A DNA stretch of 64,000 nt from Alphaproteobacteria bacterium (lineage in GTDB: Bacteria > Pseudomonadota > Alphaproteobacteria > Thalassobaculales > Thalassobaculaceae). Every line of letters starts with the position of its first letter. Position 1 is the first letter of the stretch. Made by a program: the position numbers and the translations under genes. This document shows, piece by piece, positions 41,479 to 51,106 of the stretch. A model generated the notes under the pieces. The model made no database searches. It had not been told where the DNA came from and was given only the letters and a program-made list of their open reading frames with translations. The DNA lies in NCBI GenBank assembly GCA_024742605.1, contig JANSYC010000007.1, positions 24,791-88,790 of the forward strand. Direction: 5' to 3'.

Positions 41479-42012
41479 ATGACGAAATTTGACAACCAGT
41501 TTTTGGACAACAGAGGTTTTCTATCTGTCAAATATGAGGGTAGTAACTTTCGTGTCGGACCGGATACCGCGCTGATTAAGTTGCAGAAAATGTATGCTCC
41601 TGGGCCGTGCGGGATGCTTCCGGATGTTTCGATGATCACCGTAGAGGAGATCGCAAAAATGGGGATCTATGGCTTCACGCACATTCTGGATTGTTCATCC
41701 GATGATCCTCTGAATTTCGGCTTCCTGTTCTACGGTCCTCGAGCGCAAGTGGAATGGCGGCGAAATTTCGGAGGCAAACGCGTGGGCGAAGCGACATGGC
41801 GCGCGCTGAGGGAATTCGGATGCTTTGAATACAGTCGGGTGAAAACTCGGGGTGTCATGGATCTATCCGACATTCACTATTCTTTGGACGGCGACAGCGT
41901 GAATTATCGGAGGCTGATTCTTCCGCTTTCTGACAAGGGGCGCGAAGTCACGCATCTTCTTGTTTGCATTGTTCACGATAAGCCACCTGTCATTCCGGGC
42001 GCGATCAACTAG
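41479..42012 (+). CDS. PAS-like protein (copy B)
   Basis: A 177-residue protein with the PAS_5-like layout: VSMITVEEIAKMGIYGFTHILDCSS, NFGFLFYGPRAQ, GGKRVGEATWRALREFG, YRRLILPLSDKG and LLVCIVHDKPP. It resembles the C-terminal part of the 24188 protein. It is the third gene of the HTH-orphan-PAS set. Its last 150 bp are overlapped by the GNAT-like gene on the opposite strand, an unusual degree of sharing. The role is likely sensory or structural; there is no output domain. Confidence 0.65.
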   Translation: MTKFDNQFLDNRGFLSVKYEGSNFRVGPDTALIKLQKMYAPGPCGMLPDVSMITVEEIAKMGIYGFTHILDCSSDDPLNFGFLFYGPRAQVEWRRNFGGKRVGEATWRALREFGCFEYSRVKTRGVMDLSDIHYSLDGDSVNYRRLILPLSDKGREVTHLLVCIVHDKPPVIPGAIN

Positions 42013-42663
42013 GTGATCGGCCGGATACTCAGCAGAAAAGACCTGCATATTCCTATTCTTTGGTCTGAAATATCCGTCGATTAGTGGACGGACCGCCTGC
42101 GCTCCATAATTCTCTGCAAGCCCAGCGGAACGGATCCCTGACATCAAGACAGACCCTGTGAAACATTGACCCCACAAGCGCTGGGATATCGCCTGGCCAT
42201 ATCGGGGGACCAGCCACGATAGGCCCAACCCGCGGTAGTCAGGGTGCACCCAGTGACCTCCCGAGTGGGCGACGATCCCAGTTGGTCCCGCATCGTCTAT
42301 TAGGATATCGATTGGATCGTGAGGTGATTTGCTCCACAGGCGGCCGTCCCGAACCAGTTCGTAGTATCCGGATGGAGCATGGAATTTCCGAACGGCGAAG
42401 ACACTGACGATATCAGGTCCTCGCAGGACGCCAACCCAAATGGCGTCGTTGTGAGGACCGGTTGCTTTCGGATCGAACGTCGGATTTGCGCCGTCGTTTC
42501 CCGGTGCGTTCTGCACGAAACTGACCCAGGCGGACATGCTCGTGCTGACGAAGGCTGTATAATTCTCTTTCTCTAGGAGCTCGTCGGCGGCGTCGATATA
42601 TGATGCGAGCACGGCATCGGCGGCGCGATGAGTCCGATCATCCAGTTCAATCTTTAGGGACAT
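41863..42663 (-). CDS. GNAT-like protein, unknown (copy B)
   Basis: A 266-residue protein with a GNAT-like core: DAIWVGVLRGPDIVSVFAVRKF, then VAHSGGHWVHPDYRGLGLSWLV, which has the RGLG-type CoA loop. It shares its length, order of motifs and convergent placement with the gene at 25739. The ATG at 42663 has a strong GGAGG site, and the longer reading to 42675 is not needed. The stop lies inside the PAS-like gene, so the C-terminal 49 codons share DNA with that gene. The substrate is not known. Confidence 0.65.
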   Translation of the reverse strand: MSLKIELDDRTHRAADAVLASYIDAADELLEKENYTAFVSTSMSAWVSFVQNAPGNDGANPTFDPKATGPHNDAIWVGVLRGPDIVSVFAVRKFHAPSGYYELVRDGRLWSKSPHDPIDILIDDAGPTGIVAHSGGHWVHPDYRGLGLSWLVPRYGQAISQRLWGQCFTGSVLMSGIRSAGLAENYGAQAVRPLIDGYFRPKNRNMQVFSAEYPADHLVDRARNDRWLIVNNANKKMRDFAPLVRKRKNQPPIIHAVAVQRIVNVG

Positions 42664-42897
42664 TTGAGCCTCCAATATCTTGTGGAGGTCGAAATTTACT
42701 ACAATACAATTATCCCTGTTGTGCGTTTAAAATTTTTCCGTGCAGGAAATACTAGAAAACAAGCTATAAGAGTTAATTTCGAGGTAGACCGGGTCACGCA
42801 GAACCCGACCGGAGATTCCATCGACCCGGCGACGTCGCCTCTTCCACACCGACGGAAGAGATCGGCTTGGCGCAGCTCAACGCCCGGCCTCCCCAAC

Positions 42898-43845
42898 TCA
42901 CGCCGCGCCCATCTCCAGGAACTTGTCCCGCCGCTCGGCGCGAAGCTGTCCGCCCTCGGTGGATGCGAGGGCACCGAGCTCCTCGGAGATCGCGTCTCCG
43001 AGGGCGTCCAGAGCCGTGGTCCGGTCGCGATGGGCGCCGCCCACGGGTTCGGGAACGATCCGGTCGATCACCCCGAGCTTCTGGAGGTCCTGAGCGGTGA
43101 TCTTCAGGGCCTCGGCGGCATCCTTCGCGAATTCCGCCGACCGCCACAGGATCGAGGCACAGCCTTCCGGTGAGATCACCGAGTACACCGCGTGCTCGAA
43201 CATCAGCACCCTGTTGCCGGCGGCGATCGCGACCGCCCCGCCGGAGCCGCCCTCGCCGATGATGCTGGCGATCAGGGGCACGCGGACGTTCAGGCAGGTC
43301 TCGATCGCCTTGGCGATGGCCTCGGCCTGGCCGCGGGCCTCGGCATCGACGCCGGGATAGGCGCCGGCGGTGTCGACAAAGGTCAGGATCGGCAGCTTGA
43401 ACCGGTCGGCCATCTCCATCAGGCGCCGGGCCTTGCGATAGCCCTCGGGCCGGGCCATGCCGAAATTGCGTTTCACCCGATCCGCCGTGGTCGCCCCCTT
43501 CTCGGTGCCGATCACGACGACCGACCGGCCCCGGAACCGACCGATTCCGCCGACCATGGCGAGATCCTCGGCAAAGCCGCGGTCGCCCGCCAGCGGGTTG
43601 AAATCGTCGATCAGATGGTCGATCACCGCATTGGCGTGCGGGCGGTCGGGATGCCGGGCGACCTGGACCTTCTGCCAGGCCGTCAGCTTCTGGTAGGTGG
43701 CGCGCAGCTGGCGCTCCATCTTGATCTGAAGTTTCTCGACCTCCTCGTCGATATTGAGCTCGTCGCTGCCGGTCAGATGACGCAGCTCCTCGATCTTGCC
43801 CTCCAGATCGGCGATCGGCTTTTCGAAGTCGAGAAAATGGCGCAT
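42898..43845 (-). CDS. accA: Acetyl-CoA carboxylase carboxyltransferase alpha subunit
   Basis: Transfers the carboxyl from biotin to acetyl-CoA to form malonyl-CoA, with AccD, in fatty-acid synthesis. The 315-residue product has the AccA features: an N-terminal helical FLDFEKPIADLEGKIEEL, the core IGEGGSGGAVAIAAGNRVLM and SPEGCASILWR. The ATG at 43845 was chosen over upstream codons with poor context. It lies downstream of xerD on the same strand, as in many alphaproteobacteria. The left boundary coincides with the AT-richer segment. Confidence 0.96.
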   Translation of the reverse strand: MRHFLDFEKPIADLEGKIEELRHLTGSDELNIDEEVEKLQIKMERQLRATYQKLTAWQKVQVARHPDRPHANAVIDHLIDDFNPLAGDRGFAEDLAMVGGIGRFRGRSVVVIGTEKGATTADRVKRNFGMARPEGYRKARRLMEMADRFKLPILTFVDTAGAYPGVDAEARGQAEAIAKAIETCLNVRVPLIASIIGEGGSGGAVAIAAGNRVLMFEHAVYSVISPEGCASILWRSAEFAKDAAEALKITAQDLQKLGVIDRIVPEPVGGAHRDRTTALDALGDAISEELGALASTEGGQLRAERRDKFLEMGAA

Positions 43846-43986
43846 GCGCCTGAAACTCCAGCTGAGGATTCCGTTGCGTCGTCTTCTCCGTCGTCTGTCC
43901 GGCCATCTGCCCCCGACGGCCTGCAGAAGCACGGCGCGCGACCATACAGAGGCCTGACCTCCCGCTCAAGCACCGGACGGTGAGGC

Positions 43987-44967
<981 letters not shown>

Positions 44968-44971
44968 TCCG

Positions 44972-46867
44972 TCACAGACCCTGGGCGGCGGCGGCCTCGG
45001 CCGCGAACCCGCGGGCCTCGGAGACGAATCCCAGCGCCTTGAGGGCGCGGGCGATATCCGCGATCCCGGTGGGAGCCAGATCCTCGAGCGCGGTATCGCC
45101 CAGACCGGCCAGCGCCAGCACCAGCCCTTCGCCGACCCGCTTCTGATCCGCAGCGACCGCCAGCCCCTTGCGGAAGGCCGGCCCCGGAGAGGTGTGCACG
45201 CTGGCGGCCGGCAGGGCGGCGAGGCCGCGCCAGACCTCGGGCGAGACCGGAACCCCCAGACCGTCCAGGATCGTCAGGGTCGCGACCAGACGCTCGGTCT
45301 CCTCGGGCGCCTTGGTCGCGGGATCCCAACCGCCGATCAGATCGTCGACCTTCTGGCTGTCGAGATCGGTCAGCCCGGGCCCGCCGACGATCCGCAGGAT
45401 CGGGGCGATCCGATGCCAGGTCTCGGCGCCCTCGCGGCTGCGGGAGGCGGCGGTCGACAGCCAGTCGGCCCAGGGTTTAAGGGCGTCCGCCCGGTCCGCC
45501 GCAGCCAGCGCCAGGGCGGCCTGCTCGGCGAAGGGGGCGATATCCTGGGCCGGCCGCAGGGCAGCGATCCGGTCCGCGAACACCCGCGCGGCCAGCCGAT
45601 AGGTGGCCGGGTCCTCGGCGGTCTCCAGGGCGGCGGCGATGATCGCGATCTGGTCGGTCGGCGCGGTCCGACTCTCCGACAGCTGCCAGAGCTGGGCGCG
45701 GGTCCTCGGTCCGGGATCGTCCTGCGCAGCCGTGACCACCGCCGCGAGATCCCCGGTCGCCGGCGGAACCCGGGCGTAGATCGCCGTGAGCTCCCCGGTG
45801 GTGATGACGCCGGCGCGGGCTGCGGTCTCCGCGACCGAGAGCCGGGCGGGTTGCGAGAGCGGCACCACGTCGCGGCTCAGCGCCAACATCACCGCCAGGT
45901 CCTGGATGCCCTCCATATTCGGCGCGATCGGGGTTTTGGAGAGTTTCGCGAGCGCCACATGAACCGGCCGGGCCTCTGTGAAATCCACCGCCGGGCCGGG
46001 TGCGCCGGCGGCGAAGGCCTGGCCGAGCTGGGCCAGCAGCAGGTCCGGGTCGCCCAGTTCGTCGAGCATCCTGATCCCGAACTCGACCCGACCGCCGTCG
46101 CCCTCGAGCGCGTCGCAGACCACCGCGACCGAGAGCCAGTACTGGTCCCGCGAGCCGCGGCCGAATCGGTCGGCCAGACCGCATGCGGCGTCGAGATCGC
46201 CAAGCGCCAGCCCGCGATCGGTCAGCACCCGGGCGGTCTGGTCGTCCATTGCGGTTTGCGGGACGCTGCGGCCGAGCTGGGTGAGCGTATCGAGCGCGCC
46301 CATCGCCCGCAGCCGGTCGAGCCGCGCCGCGAGCAGGGCCCCCTGCGCCGTCAGCCCATCCGGTGCGCGGGCCGGGCCTGCGAGCAGGCGCAGTTGAAGA
46401 TCCTGCAGCACCAGGCTGCCGGGGGCCGCCGGCAGCAACCGGATCAGGCGTTCGACGACCGGACCGGGTGTGCCGTCCCACAGATTCTCCGGCAGCGGGC
46501 TCGCTCCGGGGCGGGGCGCGCGGTCGATCCGGGTGCCTGCGGAATCGGCCCCGACCACATCCAGCTGTTGAACGGTGATGCCTCCGGTCGGGCTCGGGGC
46601 CGCCTGCCCGGTGGGCGGTGGCGGAACCGTCTCGGTCTTGGGCAGGCTGGGCGCCGGAATTGACGAGCCTTGGGGCTGGCTCGAAGGGGGAGGAAGCTGC
46701 GTTGCCCCGGAGGGCGGGCCGAGCTTGATCGGGGGTCCCACCTGCGCGTTTGCGCCGAACACGGCTCCGGCCAGCAGCATGGACAGGGCGAGAAGTCCCG
46801 TCCTCGGGCGGCCGATCCAGCGGAACACGCTCAACGGAGCCCGGCCACCGACGGCCCGGGCTGTCAT
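44972..46867 (-). CDS. Exported Pro-rich repeat-like protein, unknown
   Basis: A 631-residue protein with an N-terminal membrane segment or signal (TGLLALSMLLAGAVFGANA). A Pro/Ser-rich linker (PPPSSQPQGSSIP, TVPPPPTGQAAPSPT) is followed by about 500 residues of alternating helices of TPR-like style (LDTLTQLGRSVPQ, DQTARVLTDRGLALGDLDAACGLADRFG). Alphaproteobacterial genomes often annotate this type as antifreeze glycopeptide-related; that name has no functional meaning. It is cotranscribed with a small membrane protein (4-nt overlap) and with xerD (4-nt gap). A periplasmic or envelope role is inferred. Confidence 0.75.
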   Translation of the reverse strand: MTARAVGGRAPLSVFRWIGRPRTGLLALSMLLAGAVFGANAQVGPPIKLGPPSGATQLPPPSSQPQGSSIPAPSLPKTETVPPPPTGQAAPSPTGGITVQQLDVVGADSAGTRIDRAPRPGASPLPENLWDGTPGPVVERLIRLLPAAPGSLVLQDLQLRLLAGPARAPDGLTAQGALLAARLDRLRAMGALDTLTQLGRSVPQTAMDDQTARVLTDRGLALGDLDAACGLADRFGRGSRDQYWLSVAVVCDALEGDGGRVEFGIRMLDELGDPDLLLAQLGQAFAAGAPGPAVDFTEARPVHVALAKLSKTPIAPNMEGIQDLAVMLALSRDVVPLSQPARLSVAETAARAGVITTGELTAIYARVPPATGDLAAVVTAAQDDPGPRTRAQLWQLSESRTAPTDQIAIIAAALETAEDPATYRLAARVFADRIAALRPAQDIAPFAEQAALALAAADRADALKPWADWLSTAASRSREGAETWHRIAPILRIVGGPGLTDLDSQKVDDLIGGWDPATKAPEETERLVATLTILDGLGVPVSPEVWRGLAALPAASVHTSPGPAFRKGLAVAADQKRVGEGLVLALAGLGDTALEDLAPTGIADIARALKALGFVSEARGFAAEAAAAQGL

Positions 46868-47001
46868 CGGGGGAACCGGTCGTTGGGGATGACCTCTTCC
46901 ATCTGCTGGCTGGGCGCCGGGATGTCGTAGGTCATCAGAAAGACGGCCCCGCCTCCGACGAACAGCAGAAGCAGGACAAAGATCACCAGACTGAACCGCA
47001 T
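46864..47001 (-). CDS. Small single-pass membrane protein
   Basis: A 45-residue protein with one hydrophobic segment (SLVIFVLLLLFVGGGAVFLM) followed by a short polar tail containing NDRF. It starts at ATG 47001 behind AAGGGATGC and its stop overlaps the start of the next gene. Its place at the head of the operon and the coupling argue that it is real. The function is unknown. Confidence 0.7.
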   Translation of the reverse strand: MRFSLVIFVLLLLFVGGGAVFLMTYDIPAPSQQMEEVIPNDRFPR

Positions 47002-47243
47002 TTCAGCATCCCTTGCGTCGAACCCCGTCCCAAACCGACCGCGCCGACAATCCACCAGGCCAGCGTGTCCCATCGTGCCCTGTCCGGTCCGACAGCACGC
47101 ACGATCAACCCACCCTAGCGACCTTGGCGAGCCGTGTGATATCGTCAAAACATGGCGAGACCTTGGCACTCTATCGGCCCACTCAGGGGCACGCAACGCG
47201 GCGCTGCAAGCCCGGCATTCCGCCGGTTTGCAGGGTGACCGCC

Positions 47244-47879
47244 ATGGACGGATACCAGGAATCGGCGCCCGATTCGCTATCCGAGAGGGAGAGCGGAGCC
47301 GCTGTTCCGTCACGCCCGCAGCTGGACCGCTCGGTGGTTCTGGTCGGTTTGATGGGGGCCGGCAAAAGCAGCATCGGACGCCGGCTGGCTCAGAAATTGG
47401 GGGTCCCCTTCGTCGATGCCGACACCGAGATCGAACGCGCGGCCGGGCGTACCATTCCTGAAATCTTCGAGGATCTGGGCGAGCCCGCCTTCCGGGACGG
47501 CGAGCGGCGCGTGATCCGGCGCCTGCTGACCGACGATCCGCCGCATGTTCTGGCGACCGGCGGCGGGGCGTTCATGGCACCGGATACCCGCGCACTGATC
47601 AAGGAGCGGGGCCACTCTATCTGGCTGAACGCGGATCTCGATGTGCTGTTCGAACGGGTGTCCCGGCGCAGCAACCGGCCGCTCCTGAAGACCGCCGACC
47701 CCAAGGCCACACTGGCGGCACTGATGGAGGAACGGTCCCCGGTCTATGCGGAAGCGGATCTGTCTGTCAGAACGGCCCGTGCGGCGATCGAGGTCACCGT
47801 CGATATGGTCTATATGGCTTTGTGTCGGTACCTCGCGGAGTCGCAAAGCGGTGGTACTGCGCGCACCGGCACGAGATAA
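47244..47879 (+). CDS. aroK: Shikimate kinase
   Basis: Phosphorylates shikimate in the aromatic amino acid pathway. The 211-residue protein has Walker A GLMGAGKSSIGRRLA, the shikimate-binding DADTEIERAAGR and the ATGGGAFM loop. The N-terminus is about 30 residues longer than E. coli AroK. The ATG at 47244 is preferred. It is 28 nt upstream of aroB, the usual pairing, and divergent from the xerD operon. Confidence 0.95.
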   Translation: MDGYQESAPDSLSERESGAAVPSRPQLDRSVVLVGLMGAGKSSIGRRLAQKLGVPFVDADTEIERAAGRTIPEIFEDLGEPAFRDGERRVIRRLLTDDPPHVLATGGGAFMAPDTRALIKERGHSIWLNADLDVLFERVSRRSNRPLLKTADPKATLAALMEERSPVYAEADLSVRTARAAIEVTVDMVYMALCRYLAESQSGGTARTGTR

Positions 47880-47907
47880 GGTGCGGCCGAAGCGTCATCC
47901 AAGGGAC

Positions 47908-49062
47908 ATGACGAAACTCATGACAGCTAACGAGACGGTGGAACGGGTCCCGGTCGATTTGACCGATCGCGCCTATGAGATTCTGGTGGGGCCGGGCCTG
48001 ATCGACGGGGCCGGACCGGCGCTCGCGGATCTGATCTCGGACCGGATGGTCGTGGTGATCGTCGATCAGGCGCTGGTAGCGCTGGGGCATCTGGAGCGCT
48101 TGCGAGCCTCGCTCTCTCCGGTCGCGCGCAGCCTGCATCACATTCTGGTCGATTCCGGCGAGGGGGCGAAGTCCTTCGGGTCCTTTGAGCGGGTGATGGG
48201 GGAGCTTCTGTCGCTCGGGATCGACCGGCGGACCCTGATCGTCGCGTTCGGCGGCGGCATCGCCGGGGATCTCGCCGGGTTCGTGGCGGCTTCCGCCTTG
48301 CGCGGGCTGGATTTCGTGCAGATCCCGACGACGCTTCTGTCCCAGGTCGACAGCTCGGTCGGCGGCAAGACCGGGATCAACACCCCGCAAGGGAAGAATC
48401 TGGTCGGCGCCTTTCACCAGCCCAAGCGGGTGCTGATCGACATCGGGGTTCTGGACTCCCTGCCGCGCCGGGAGCTGCTGGCCGGCTACGCCGAGGTGGT
48501 GAAATACGGTGCCATCGGCGATCTCGAATTCTTCGAATGGCTCGAGGGGCATGGACGCGCCCTGCTGGACGGCGACCCGGCCGCCAGACGGGAGGCGATC
48601 GTGCGATCCTGTGCCGCCAAGGCGGCCGTGGTGATCGCCGACGAACGGGAGAGCAGCGGACAGCGCGCCCTGCTGAATTTCGGCCACACCTTCGGTCACG
48701 CTCTGGAGGCGATGGCGGGCTATGACGGCTCGCTGGTGCATGGTGAGGGCGTGGCGGTCGGGATGTCGGTCGCGGCGCGCTATTCGGCGAAACTGGGTCT
48801 GTGCCCGGGTCAGGATGCCGAACGGCTGGTGGCGCATCTGCGCGCCGTTGGGCTGCCGACCGAGCTGGATGATGTGAACCCGGAGCGAAGCTGGGATGCG
48901 GATGCGTTGTTGGGCCACATGACCAAGGATAAGAAAGTTCAGGACGGCCGCATCGTGTTCGTGCTCTTAGAGGCCCTGGGACGGGCGGTGGTCAAGAAAG
49001 ACGCCGACCCGGATCTGGCGCGCCGGATGCTGGACCGCTCGGTCACAGCAGGTGCTGCATAA
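47908..49062 (+). CDS. aroB: 3-dehydroquinate synthase
   Basis: Converts DAHP to 3-dehydroquinate using NAD+ and a divalent metal. The 384-residue protein has the GGGIAGDLAGFVAAS loop, SSVGGKTGIN, the metal His and Glu in AGYAEVVKYG, NFGHTFGHALE and HGEGVAVGM. Two adjacent ATGs (47908, 47920) compete for AAGGGAC; the first is used here. It forms an operon with aroK and the CNNM-type gene 9 nt later. Confidence 0.96.
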   Translation: MTKLMTANETVERVPVDLTDRAYEILVGPGLIDGAGPALADLISDRMVVVIVDQALVALGHLERLRASLSPVARSLHHILVDSGEGAKSFGSFERVMGELLSLGIDRRTLIVAFGGGIAGDLAGFVAASALRGLDFVQIPTTLLSQVDSSVGGKTGINTPQGKNLVGAFHQPKRVLIDIGVLDSLPRRELLAGYAEVVKYGAIGDLEFFEWLEGHGRALLDGDPAARREAIVRSCAAKAAVVIADERESSGQRALLNFGHTFGHALEAMAGYDGSLVHGEGVAVGMSVAARYSAKLGLCPGQDAERLVAHLRAVGLPTELDDVNPERSWDADALLGHMTKDKKVQDGRIVFVLLEALGRAVVKKDADPDLARRMLDRSVTAGAA

Positions 49063-49071
49063 GACGGACGG

Positions 49072-50367
49072 ATGATGGACCTCGACTTTGACCTTTTGCT
49101 GACCGGCGGCGCGATCCTGATTCTGATCGTTCTGTCCGGCTTCTTCTCCGGCTCCGAGACGGCCCTGACCGCCACGCGGGAAGCGCGGCTGTCGCAGCAG
49201 GCCCGCAAGGGCAGCCGGGCGGCCCAGATCGTGGTCGATCTCAAGCACCGCAGCGACACGCTGATCGGCGCCATTCTGATCGGCAACAACATCGTCAACA
49301 TCTTTGCTTCCGCACTCGCGACCAGCGCGCTGATCCGGATCTTCGGAGAGAGCGGGGTGGTCTATGCCACCATCGGTATGACGGTGCTGGTGGTGATCTT
49401 CGCCGAGGTGCTGCCGAAGACCGTGGCGATCAACAACCCGGATCGGGTGGCGCTGGGTGTGGCGCCGATGATCCGGTTCGTGGTGCTGGTGCTCAGCCCG
49501 TTCACCGCGGCGGTCCAGTTCGTGGTCCGGGCGGTCTTGCGCCCGTTCGGGGTGCGGGCCGAAGCCGGTCTCGGACATGACGAACGCGAAGAGGAGCTGC
49601 GCGGCCTGATCGAGATGCATGCGGGCGCCGGCAAGGAGGTCGACCACGAGCGGGCCATGCTGCGGAGCATTCTCGATCTCGGGGATGTGGAGGTGGCCGA
49701 TATCATGAGCCACCGGCGCAATGTGCGGATGCTGGACGCGGATCAGCCGCTTGACAGCCTGTCGGACGAGGCTCTGGACAGCCAGTTCTCGCGCCTGCCG
49801 CTGTATCGGGGCGATCAGGACAACATCGTCGGAATCCTGCACGTGAAGGTTCTGCTGCGGGCGATTCGGGCCCATGGCGGCAAGACCCCCGAGGATCTGG
49901 ACATCGTGGCCGCTGCCTCGCCGCCCTGGTTCATCCCGGACACCACCACCCTGCTGGATCAGCTCCAGAGCTTCCGCGAACGGCGCGAGCATTTCGCGGT
50001 TGTGATCGACGAGTACGGCAGCTTCATGGGGGTGGTGACCCTGGAAGACATTCTCGAGGAGATCGTTGGCGATATTCTCGACGAGCACGACGTTCAGTTC
50101 GCCGGTGTGCGTCCGCAGCCCGACGGGTCCTATCTGGTGAACGGAACGGTGACCATCCGGGACCTGAACCGGGAATTCGAATGGAACCTGCCGGACGAGG
50201 AGGCGGCCACCATCGCCGGTCTGGTGCTGCACGAAGCCCGGCGCATTCCGGATGTGGGCCAGGAATTCTCCTTCCACGGCTTCCGTTTCCGGATCCTGCG
50301 GCGCCAGCGCAACCAGATCACCCTGCTCCGGCTGACCGCCCTGTCGCCTGCGGGCGACGGCGGTTAA
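49072..50367 (+). CDS. CNNM/HlyC-CorC family membrane protein with CBS domains
   Basis: A 431-residue integral membrane protein. The N-terminal DUF21 domain has helices at about residues 9-30 (LTGGAILILIVLSGFFSGSETAL), the central NNIVNI and VIFAEVLPKTVA blocks. Two CBS domains follow (HRRNVRMLDADQPL, then SRLPLYRGDQDNIVGILH; VIDEYGSFMGVVTLEDILEEIVGDI), and a C-terminal CorC_HlyC ligand domain. Members move or sense magnesium or cobalt. The close downstream position to aroB recurs in alphaproteobacteria, but functional linkage is unclear. Confidence 0.93.
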   Translation: MMDLDFDLLLTGGAILILIVLSGFFSGSETALTATREARLSQQARKGSRAAQIVVDLKHRSDTLIGAILIGNNIVNIFASALATSALIRIFGESGVVYATIGMTVLVVIFAEVLPKTVAINNPDRVALGVAPMIRFVVLVLSPFTAAVQFVVRAVLRPFGVRAEAGLGHDEREEELRGLIEMHAGAGKEVDHERAMLRSILDLGDVEVADIMSHRRNVRMLDADQPLDSLSDEALDSQFSRLPLYRGDQDNIVGILHVKVLLRAIRAHGGKTPEDLDIVAAASPPWFIPDTTTLLDQLQSFRERREHFAVVIDEYGSFMGVVTLEDILEEIVGDILDEHDVQFAGVRPQPDGSYLVNGTVTIRDLNREFEWNLPDEEAATIAGLVLHEARRIPDVGQEFSFHGFRFRILRRQRNQITLLRLTALSPAGDGG

Positions 50368-50413
50368 CCTGCCGCTCAAGGGGATTCCCCTGAAGAAAAC
50401 CTGGGAGACTGCA

Positions 50414-51025
50414 ATGCCCGTCCTGACGCCCCCGGTGGACCGAGACCTTGTCCACGACCGCACGATCGTCTGTCGCGGCTGGCGCCGGTCCGACGGTAAC
50501 TGGGACATTGAAGGCCATCTGGTCGACACCAAGACCTACGGGTTCCCGAACGAGTTCCGCGGACAGGTCCATGCCGGTGAGCCGATCCACGACATGTGGC
50601 TGCGGCTGACGATCGATGCCGACATGACCATCGTCGGCTCGGAGGCGGCGACGGCCGCGGGGCCCTTTCCGATCTGTCCGGACGTCAATCCGAATTTCGA
50701 GCGGCTGATCGGCCTGCAGATTGGGCCGGGCTGGCGGCGGGCGATCCGGGAGCGTCTCGGCGGGGTAGAAGGCTGCACCCATCTGGTCGAGCTGCTTGGA
50801 CCCTTGGCGACCACGGCCTACCAGACGATCTACGGCGAGAAGGCCCGCGCCCGGCGGGAGGCGGAGGCGCGGGGCGAAACCGCACCGTCCCCGGACGGCA
50901 CCGACAGCGATGCAGCCGGCAAGCGTCCGCGGCCCCGGCTGCTGAACTCGTGCCACGCCTTCTCGGATACCGGTCCGGTGGTCGCGAGGCTGTTTCCTGA
51001 TTGGTATCAGGGCCCGGACAGCTAG
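50414..51025 (+). CDS. DUF2889-family protein
   Basis: A 203-residue cytosolic protein beginning MPVLTPPVDRDLVHDRTIVC and carrying the DUF2889 signature WDIEGHLVDTKTYGFPN plus HDMWLRLTIDADMTIV and GGVEGCTHLVELLGPL. DUF2889 proteins are often found near aromatic-compound metabolism genes, but their role is unknown. The C-terminal half has a disordered Glu/Asp-rich segment before LNSCHAFSDTGPVV. A GGGAGACTGCA site precedes the ATG. Confidence 0.88.
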   Translation: MPVLTPPVDRDLVHDRTIVCRGWRRSDGNWDIEGHLVDTKTYGFPNEFRGQVHAGEPIHDMWLRLTIDADMTIVGSEAATAAGPFPICPDVNPNFERLIGLQIGPGWRRAIRERLGGVEGCTHLVELLGPLATTAYQTIYGEKARARREAEARGETAPSPDGTDSDAAGKRPRPRLLNSCHAFSDTGPVVARLFPDWYQGPDS

Positions 51026-51106
51026 GGTCCAGACACCGGTTCGGGATTTGCTTTTCTGGCCTGCGCAATCCGGGGCTTCGGCCGTGAAACCGGGCGGTAT
51101 AAAAGG

